From Bacteroidales bacterium (GTDB taxonomy: Bacteria > Bacteroidota > Bacteroidia > Bacteroidales > UBA932), in the NCBI GenBank assembly GCA_017461285.1, contig JAFTYS010000040.1:1-13194 (forward strand): DNA of 13,194 nucleotides, read 5' to 3'. Of the stretch, positions 8,021 to 13,194 are shown one piece after another (the stretch's first letter is position 1; each line of letters starts with the position of its first letter). The position numbers were made by a program, and so were the translations under genes. Below the pieces are notes generated by a model. The model searched no databases. It had not been told where the DNA came from and worked only from the letters and a program-made list of their open reading frames with translations.

Positions 8021-9120
8021 CTGCGGTCCAGCTGGTCAAGGGCGAAGGCGTATGCTCCGATTGCTATCGCCTTGCCGGCACCGAGTTTCGATACAGTGAC
8101 TCCGATCCTCTTCTGAGGGTCGAAGTCCACTTCTATCTCGCTGCCGTGAATCTTGATCTTCTGCTGCTCACCCTTCATGAATCCGGCGAATTCTTCCTCG
8201 TTGTCGAGGTCATAGACCTTCATAGGTATCCTGCCGAGCTGCTGGCCGTCCAAGGTGCTGATCTTAGATCTCATGACTTCCAGGATGGCCGGCTTCAGGT
8301 ATTTTGCCGCTCCGGTCATTCCTCCTCCGAGGACTACGAGGCCGTCGGTAATGTTGACTGCCGGTATGATGGCTTCTCCGGTGAGCTCGCCCATTTCGGC
8401 GAATGCCTGTACGGCCGCTTCGCGTGAGCCTTCCAGGCGGCCTTCCGCTATGTCGAAGATGTCCTTCGGCTCAAGGTCGCGCCCGTCTCCCGAGAGTTCC
8501 TTGTATACCCTCTTTATGGCTCTGATGGAAACGCCTTCCTCGATGATTATGTCGGGACGCTTGCTGTGTGGGAAATAACAGGTCTCTACGCACGAGTTGT
8601 CGCCTCTGTTCATCATTCCGTTCACTATCATTCCGACTCCGAAACCGTCTCCGAACACGTATCCGAGGAGATTGCGGTATCTCTTGCTGCTTCCTGAGAG
8701 TTCGAGACGCTCATTGATCTCAGGCAAGACTCCTCCCAACGCTTCTCCATAGGCAAACAGGTCTCCGTCGTTGTTTATATATACAGGGATTCCGAACTTC
8801 TTTCTGAGATACGGACCCAGCGCCACGCCATTTCTGAAAGATGGGAAATTCAGAAGATAGCCGTAGATTATTCCGTTAGGATAGTCTGCAGGTCCCGGGA
8901 ATGCGAAACTGATCGCTGCAGGCTGTCTGTCAAGCTGGTCCCTCACCATTCTGAAGCCCTTTACCATGGTCTGGAGGCAGAGTTCGAGGTCGTGCGAGTT
9001 CGCATCCAGAGTTATAGGCTCTACGATGAATTCTCCGCCCTGCATGGCTCCGAATACCATAACGGCGCTGTTTGCGTCAAGTGTCATGACGATTCTTGAG
9101 TCGGTTCTGAAGTTGGCCAT
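7999..9120 (-). CDS. ROK-family sugar kinase-like protein with degenerate ATP-binding motifs
   Basis: This 373-residue protein aligns by eye over its whole length with Bacteroidota ROK (glucokinase/NagK-type) proteins. It retains the substrate region AISFAFPGPADY, the catalytic aspartate in YINNDGD (Asp118), and the adenosine-side motif VVLGGGMTGAAKYL. There is no N-terminal helix-turn-helix, so it is not a ROK repressor of the NagC type. Three key motifs are altered. The first phosphate loop, normally DxGGT, reads DANSA (15-19). The second, normally GTGxGGG, reads GDGFGVG (157-163). The CxCGxxGC zinc motif and ExGH histidine are missing, with ETCYF at the corresponding place. Kinase activity is therefore doubtful. 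I set the start at 9120; an upstream in-frame start at 9213 would add 31 hydrophobic residues encoded by the intergenic promoter region. It is divergent from an aldose-epimerase-like gene, suggesting a sugar-related role. Confidence 0.85.
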   Translation of the reverse strand: MANFRTDSRIVMTLDANSAVMVFGAMQGGEFIVEPITLDANSHDLELCLQTMVKGFRMVRDQLDRQPAAISFAFPGPADYPNGIIYGYLLNFPSFRNGVALGPYLRKKFGIPVYINNDGDLFAYGEALGGVLPEINERLELSGSSKRYRNLLGYVFGDGFGVGMIVNGMMNRGDNSCVETCYFPHSKRPDIIIEEGVSIRAIKRVYKELSGDGRDLEPKDIFDIAEGRLEGSREAAVQAFAEMGELTGEAIIPAVNITDGLVVLGGGMTGAAKYLKPAILEVMRSKISTLDGQQLGRIPMKVYDLDNEEEFAGFMKGEQQKIKIHGSEIEVDFDPQKRIGVTVSKLGAGKAIAIGAYAFALDQLDRRNGITRL

Positions 9121-9152
9121 TGTCTGTTTTTGTGTTTTTATGTGGTCAAATG

Positions 9153-9160
9153 CAAATATA
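9153..9160 (-). promoter_or_regulatory. -7 promoter box of the ROK gene
   Basis: Read on the minus strand, 9160-9153 is TATATTTG, an exact match to the Bacteroidota -7 consensus TAnnTTTG. A TTTTG lies 15 bases upstream (minus strand 9180-9176), closer than the usual 19-21. Transcription would start near 9146, giving a 5' leader of about 26 bases before the ATG at 9120. This supports 9120 over 9213 as the start. Confidence 0.45.
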
Positions 9161-9190
9161 ATCATTAAATTTACACAAAAATAGAAGCAT

Positions 9191-10063
9191 ATGACAATTT
9201 TATCCAATGACACACTCCGCGTCGAAGTGAGTGCCCATGGCGCTGAACTTCAGAGCATAAGAAAAGGTGATGTGGAATACCTGTGGCAGGGTGACAGCAG
9301 ATATTGGGGACGGCGTTCTCCTGTGCTTTTCCCTATAGTAGGCAGTGTGTGGGAGTCTAAGTACAGAGTGGATGGGACTGAATATAAGCTCGGTCAGCAC
9401 GGTTTTGCCCGTGATATGGATTTCACTCTTGTGAGCGCTTCGCAAACCGAGGTGCGTTACAGACTGGAGTCTTCTGAAGAGACACTTGCGAAGTATCCGT
9501 ATCCGTTTGTCCTGGAGATAGCTTACCGTCTTCACGGAGGATGCGTGGATGTCATATGGGAAGTCTCCAATCCTTCCGACAAGGAAATGTTCTTCCAGAT
9601 AGGAGCCCATCCTGCTTTCTTCTATCCGGATTATGATCCGGATGCTTCAGGAAGAGGCTTCTTTACCTTTGACTGTACCGAAGGCATAGAGTGCATCAGG
9701 ATAAAGGAGAAGGGATGTGTGGATGCTCAGACAAAATGGCCGCTGGAGATGCTTGAAGGCCGTCTCAAGCTGGAAAAGGATACATTCGATGCGATAGATA
9801 CCATCATGATCCAGGATAGCCAGATCAGCCGGGTGAACATGTTCAGGGAAGACGGTTCTCCATGGCTGTCGCTTTCGTTTGACGCCCCTGTGGTCGGCAT
9901 ATGGTCGCCTCCGGGAAAGGTCGCTCCATTCATCTGCATCGAACCTTGGTACGGACGTTGCGACCGTGCTGGATATGAGGGCGAATACAGGGATAAGGAC
10001 TGGACCAACCGCCTTATGCCAGGCGAAAGGTTCATGAGTGTATATACGATAGAGATTGCATAA
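9191..10063 (+). CDS. Aldose 1-epimerase family protein (LacX-like)
   Basis: This 290-residue protein belongs to the galactose-mutarotase fold family, in the LacX-like branch. It contains RRSPVLFPIVGSVW (41-54), GQHGFARD with His70, IGAHPAF with His140, and CIEPWYG with Glu251. In aldose-1-epimerases the two histidines and the glutamate are the substrate-binding and catalytic acid/base residues that interconvert alpha and beta anomers of sugars. No signal peptide is present, so it is cytoplasmic. The exact sugar, possibly a hexose or hexose-6-phosphate, cannot be read from sequence. Its start lies 71 bases from that of the divergent ROK gene, and the shared intergenic region implies linked control of sugar handling. 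The only -7-like match for this gene, TAAATTTA at 9166-9173, is imperfect. Confidence 0.88.
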   Translation: MTILSNDTLRVEVSAHGAELQSIRKGDVEYLWQGDSRYWGRRSPVLFPIVGSVWESKYRVDGTEYKLGQHGFARDMDFTLVSASQTEVRYRLESSEETLAKYPYPFVLEIAYRLHGGCVDVIWEVSNPSDKEMFFQIGAHPAFFYPDYDPDASGRGFFTFDCTEGIECIRIKEKGCVDAQTKWPLEMLEGRLKLEKDTFDAIDTIMIQDSQISRVNMFREDGSPWLSLSFDAPVVGIWSPPGKVAPFICIEPWYGRCDRAGYEGEYRDKDWTNRLMPGERFMSVYTIEIA

Positions 10064-10081
10064 TCACTACAAATAGTGATT
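10062..10081 (+). promoter_or_regulatory. Perfect 8-bp palindrome at the feoAB promoter: candidate operator
   Basis: AATCACTA (10062-10069) and TAGTGATT (10074-10081) are exact reverse complements around CAAA. The right arm overlaps the first bases of the -33 box of the feoAB promoter, a usual place for repressor binding. It starts within the stop codon of the epimerase gene, so it could also be a weak AT-rich terminator, but no T run follows. It does not resemble the classic Fur or DtxR consensus. Confidence 0.5.
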
Positions 10082-10110
10082 GAACTGAAAGAGATTAATC
10101 CTTACCTTTG
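10080..10110 (+). promoter_or_regulatory. Promoter of feoAB (Bacteroidota type)
   Basis: TTG at 10080-10082 (preceded by A), a 20-base spacer and TACCTTTG at 10103-10110 fit the consensus TTTG-N19-21-TAnnTTTG. Transcription should start near 10117, leaving a very short leader of about 12 bases before the ATG at 10129. The -33 box overlaps the palindrome at 10062-10081. Confidence 0.75.
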
Positions 10111-10128
10111 CTGCCCGGCAAATGATAT

Positions 10129-12531
10129 ATGAAGCTATCGGAACTGAAGACAGGTGAACGCGGCGTGATCGTCAAGGTGAACGGTCACGGGGGATTCCGC
10201 AAGAGGATAATCGAGATGGGTTTCGTGAGGGGCAACAAGGTCAATGTGATCCTGAATGCTCCCTTGCGCGACCCGATCGAGTATGAGATCATAGGATACA
10301 AGATATCCCTTCGCCGTGAGGAAGCTTCGAAGATAGAAGTGATCAGCGAGACGGAGGCGAAGGAGATGCTGTCTGACCGCGAGTCGCTTCCGGCCCTCGA
10401 ATCGGAAGAGGCTTGGATTGAGCGCGGGATGACCACCTTGGCGGAGGAACGTCGAAAGGTGATCAGGGTCGCTCTGGTCGGAAATCCCAACTGCGGAAAG
10501 ACATCCCTTTTCAACATCGCTTCAGGCAGTCATGAACACGTCGGAAACTACAGCGGTGTGACTGTGGATGCGAAGGAAGGCACCTTCGAGCATGGTGGCT
10601 ATACATTCAAGATAGTCGACCTTCCGGGAACATATTCGCTTTCTGCCTACAGTCCGGAGGAACTTTATGTCCGGAAGAACCTTATCGAGGAGGTTCCGGA
10701 CGTCGTGATCAATGTCGTCGATGCGTCGAACCTCCAGCGGAATCTTTATCTTACCACCCAGCTTATAGACATGAACCTCAGGGTCGTGATGGCCCTGAAC
10801 ATGTATGACGAGCTGCAGGCAAAGGGCGATAAGCTTGACATCAAGCAGCTCGGATGGCTTCTGGGCATGCCTGTCGTGCCGACCGTCAGCCGTACGGGCG
10901 AAGGAATAGATGCCTTGTTCGATACGGTGATTCAGATATATGAGAAGACTGATCCAAGCCTGGCCCGTCATATCCACATCAATCATGGGGCGGAACTGGA
11001 GAGGAGTATAAACCGCGTCAAGGACCTGATTTCCAAGACGGAAGACATCCGTTCGAAATATTCCACCAGATATCTTGCCATCAAGTATCTTGAAAATGAC
11101 AAGGAAATTGAAGGTGTGGTCGAGGTGCTTCCTGACCGAGACGAGATCATCTCCGCACGTTTCGAGGAGAATGCCAGAATAAGGGGGCTGCTCGGTTCCG
11201 GCCTCGAATCGTCGATGGTCGATGCGAAGTATGCATTCGTCCAGGGTGCCCTGGCGGAGACATACGTTCCTTCTTCAAAGAAGAGGAAATGGCACACTCT
11301 GACAGACCGTATCGATGCTGTGGTCACCAACAGGTGGATGGCCTTCCCGATATTCTTCTTCCTGCTTTATATAGTCTTCAACACTACGTTCGTGGCCGGA
11401 GAGTATCCTATGAGATGGATAGAGTGGCTGGTGGAGACCTTCGGAGCCTTCGTCTCATCGATGATGGCGGACGGGTGGCTTAAGGATCTGGTCATCGACG
11501 GAATAATCGGAGGAGTCGGCAGTGTGCTTGTATTTCTGCCGAACATCCTGCTTCTGTATCTGTTCATCTCCCTTCTTGAGGATTCCGGATATATGGCGCG
11601 CGCCGCGTTCATCATGGACCGTCTGATGCATAAGATCGGACTTCACGGAAAGTCATTCATCCCGATGGTCATGGGATTCGGATGCAACGTGCCTGCCGTC
11701 ATGGCGACCAGGACGATAGAAAGCCGCAAGAGCCGTCTCATCACCATGCTCATCATTCCGCTTATGTCATGTGCGGGACGTCTTCCGGTATATGTGCTTA
11801 TTGCGGGAGCCTTTTTCCCCCGCCATGCCGGTCTTGTGATGCTGGGACTCTATGCATTGGGTATAATCCTGGCCGTGATTGCGGCGAAGGTCATGAGCTC
11901 GTTCTTCAAGGACGATGACCTTCCTTTCGTGATGGAACTTCCTCCTTACCGTGTACCTACGGCGAAGTCCATATTCAGACATACCTGGGAGAAAGGACGC
12001 CAGTATCTCCAGAAGATGAGCGGCATCATACTCGTGTGCTCCATGGTGATCTGGTTCCTCGGATATTTCCCTAACCACGATGCCTACAGCACCGTACAGG
12101 AGCAGCAGGAACACTCATTCATCGGATATGTCGGCAAGGCAATGGAACCGGTCCTCGAACCTCTGGGATTCGACTGGAGGATGGGAGTGGGCATCGTTGC
12201 GGGTGTAGGCGCCAAGGAACTGGTGGTCAGCACTCTAGGTGTGATGTATGCCGATGAGGAGCCTGTCGGCGCCGGTTCTGGCGGAGACGAGGTTCCGTCT
12301 TCAGGAGCTGACACGCGTCTGCAGAAGGCCTTGGTGCGCTCGGTGACTCCTGCAGGAGCGCTTGCATATATGGTCTTCATACTTCTTTACTTCCCGTGCA
12401 TAGCGACCTTCGTTGCCATCAAGAATGAAAGCGGCGGCTGGAAATGGGCAATAGTGACGGCAGTCTACACAATCCTCCTCGCCTGGGTAGCCGCCTTCAT
12501 CACCTTCCGCCTCGCCTCCCTCTTCCTGTAA
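10129..12531 (+). CDS. feoB: Ferrous iron transporter, FeoA-FeoB fusion
   Basis: This 800-residue inner-membrane transporter imports Fe2+. Residues 1-75 are a complete FeoA (SH3-like) domain, a separate protein in E. coli. Next comes a G domain with G1 GNPNCGKT (118-125), G2 around NYSGVTV (140-146), G3 DLPGT (164-168), G4 NMYD (224-227), and G5 near VSRTGEG (253-259). A helical spacer leads into a membrane core from about residue 402, with Gate motifs: GFGCNVPAVMATR, LIIPLMSCAGRLPVYVLIAG, and GAKELVVSTLGVMYADE. Conserved cysteines in the gates are present. FeoA-FeoB fusion is known in Bacteroidota, for example Porphyromonas. A poorly conserved, Gly/Ser-rich loop (GAGSGGDEVPSSGAD) precedes the last helices. 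No separate feoA or feoC is seen. The gene has its own promoter and a candidate operator, as expected for iron-controlled expression. Confidence 0.96.
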   Translation: MKLSELKTGERGVIVKVNGHGGFRKRIIEMGFVRGNKVNVILNAPLRDPIEYEIIGYKISLRREEASKIEVISETEAKEMLSDRESLPALESEEAWIERGMTTLAEERRKVIRVALVGNPNCGKTSLFNIASGSHEHVGNYSGVTVDAKEGTFEHGGYTFKIVDLPGTYSLSAYSPEELYVRKNLIEEVPDVVINVVDASNLQRNLYLTTQLIDMNLRVVMALNMYDELQAKGDKLDIKQLGWLLGMPVVPTVSRTGEGIDALFDTVIQIYEKTDPSLARHIHINHGAELERSINRVKDLISKTEDIRSKYSTRYLAIKYLENDKEIEGVVEVLPDRDEIISARFEENARIRGLLGSGLESSMVDAKYAFVQGALAETYVPSSKKRKWHTLTDRIDAVVTNRWMAFPIFFFLLYIVFNTTFVAGEYPMRWIEWLVETFGAFVSSMMADGWLKDLVIDGIIGGVGSVLVFLPNILLLYLFISLLEDSGYMARAAFIMDRLMHKIGLHGKSFIPMVMGFGCNVPAVMATRTIESRKSRLITMLIIPLMSCAGRLPVYVLIAGAFFPRHAGLVMLGLYALGIILAVIAAKVMSSFFKDDDLPFVMELPPYRVPTAKSIFRHTWEKGRQYLQKMSGIILVCSMVIWFLGYFPNHDAYSTVQEQQEHSFIGYVGKAMEPVLEPLGFDWRMGVGIVAGVGAKELVVSTLGVMYADEEPVGAGSGGDEVPSSGADTRLQKALVRSVTPAGALAYMVFILLYFPCIATFVAIKNESGGWKWAIVTAVYTILLAWVAAFITFRLASLFL

Positions 12532-12579
12532 CTCCCGTTTAGCACTCTTTTTGTCTGTCTGTCCGGAAAACGAACAGAT

Positions 12580-13179
12580 ATGAAGACACTTATCGTATTC
12601 AATCATCCCTATGAGGGAAGTTACTGCCGGGCTATACTCCAGGCGGTGGAAACCGGGCTTCAGACAGCAGGAAATCCATACAAGGTCATAAATCTGGACA
12701 GGGACGGGTTTGATCCGGTCATGCGTGCAAAGGATCTCAAGGCATTTGCCATGGCTGGAAAGGCCATGGAAAACGCCTTGGATGATGTGGATCCGCTTGT
12801 GATGAAGTATAAGGACGACCTTGAGTGGGCGGATCGGCTGGTTATGATCTTCCCGATCTGGTGGATGACTTCGCCGGCCATGACTAAAGGTTTCATTGAC
12901 AAGGTCATTTTCCCGGCAGTCGCATACAATATGGTGAAAGGACGTCTTGTCTCGCGCCTTCCGATAAGAAAGGTGACAGTGATCACGACCATGAACACCC
13001 CGGCGGAAATCTACAAGGATATGTTTGACAACAGCATAGAAGGCTCGCTTGTCAAAGGGACATTCAGGCAGATAGGCATTGAGGACATAGAATGGATCAG
13101 TCTGAACGGAGTCAAGCAGGCAGCTCCCGAACAACGTGCAGCATGGCTGGATGAGATAAGGCGGAAGTTTGCCTTATGA
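12580..13179 (+). CDS. NAD(P)H dehydrogenase (quinone)-like flavoprotein, NQO1/KefF family
   Basis: This 199-residue protein has a flavodoxin-like fold. The first strand runs into the flavin phosphate loop at NHPYEGSY (8-15). The hallmark FPIWWMTSPAMTKGFID (91-107) is the family's FP-WW-x-x-P-A-x-K-G-x-x-D motif. TTMNTP (137-141) corresponds to the third flavin-contacting loop. Members reduce quinones or related electrophiles with NAD(P)H, or regulate KefC potassium efflux, and act in the cytoplasm. Which applies here is unknown, since no kefC is visible. It lies 48 bases after feoB, with a T-rich stretch but no stem-loop between and no good promoter match, so co-transcription with feoAB is possible. 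Its stop overlaps the next start by four bases (ATGA). Confidence 0.88.
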   Translation: MKTLIVFNHPYEGSYCRAILQAVETGLQTAGNPYKVINLDRDGFDPVMRAKDLKAFAMAGKAMENALDDVDPLVMKYKDDLEWADRLVMIFPIWWMTSPAMTKGFIDKVIFPAVAYNMVKGRLVSRLPIRKVTVITTMNTPAEIYKDMFDNSIEGSLVKGTFRQIGIEDIEWISLNGVKQAAPEQRAAWLDEIRRKFAL

Positions 13180-13194
13180 GTATTTCCTTGGAAG
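13176..13194 (+). CDS. Start of a downstream gene, cut by the window edge
   Basis: An ATG at 13176 overlaps the stop of the flavoprotein gene as ATGA and opens a frame reading MSISLE to the window end. The four-base overlap is the same junction type seen twice in the ATP synthase operon, suggesting a co-translated partner. Only six codons are visible, so no product can be named. Confidence 0.4.

Noticed and set aside
9166..9173. TAAATTTA as a promoter -7 box for the epimerase gene
   Set aside because: The final G is missing and no TTG lies 19-21 bases upstream, so support is too weak for a feature.
9121..9213. Longer start for the ROK gene at 9213
   Set aside because: The added 31 residues are encoded by the AT-rich intergenic region, overlap the -7 box and the divergent gene's 5' end, and do not belong to the ROK fold.
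10082..10128. Riboswitch or structured leader before feoAB
   Set aside because: The expected transcript leader is only about 12 bases, too short for an aptamer.
12546..12553. TCTTTTTG as a -7 box before the flavoprotein gene
   Set aside because: The invariant A is missing and there is no -33 box at the right distance.
12301..13134. Open frame of 277 codons on the minus strand across the feoB 3' end and the flavoprotein gene
   Set aside because: It runs antisense to two clearly recognisable genes, spans their boundary, and shows no domain or promoter.

Overview
The window looks like core-genome sequence from a member of the Bacteroidota, most likely order Bacteroidales. Four things support this. 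The ATP synthase genes run D-C-B-E-F-H-A-G. Subunit beta has a roughly 26-residue insertion and subunit a has a secreted N-terminal domain, both typical of the phylum. Two promoters fit the Bacteroidota consensus TTG-N19/20-TAnnTTTG. Ferrous iron transporter FeoB carries a fused FeoA domain. Genus cannot be read from this sequence; composition is moderate GC, and genes are tightly packed.

Layout. Positions 1-103 are the 3' part of a 5S rRNA, followed by a strong terminator (113-145) that ends the rRNA operon. A small DoxX-family membrane protein follows (200-655). The region 732-7417 is a complete F1Fo ATP synthase operon, atpDCBEFHAG, with start and stop codons touching or overlapping at nearly every junction. 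It is driven by a well-formed promoter at 660-689 whose -7 box sits inside the loop of a perfect 9-bp inverted repeat. A Blc-type lipocalin (7463-8002) follows in the same direction. It meets a convergent ROK-family gene (9120-7999), and the two stop codons interlock in a single CTAG. The ROK gene is divergent from an aldose-1-epimerase-like gene (9191-10063). Then come a FeoA-FeoB fusion (10129-12531) with its own promoter and a perfect 8-bp palindrome at the -33 box, an NQO1/KefF-type flavin oxidoreductase (12580-13179), and the first codons of another gene overlapping it (13176 onward).

How the genes work together. The eight ATP synthase subunits form a complete enzyme: alpha3beta3-gamma-delta-epsilon plus a, b2 and a c-ring. 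The c subunit lacks the usual sodium ligands, so proton coupling is expected. Epsilon is the short form without the C-terminal inhibitory helices. The ROK/epimerase pair points to sugar handling, but the ROK protein has lost the glycines of its ATP phosphate-binding motifs and may be a sugar-binding or regulatory relic rather than a kinase. FeoAB imports Fe2+; the flavin reductase behind it has no recognisable promoter of its own and could be co-expressed.

I see no mobile element, CRISPR array, tRNA or defence system. Nothing here is a clearly new multi-gene system. The points most worth a second look are the degenerate ROK protein, the two inverted repeats built into promoters, and the secreted, histidine-containing domain of AtpB.
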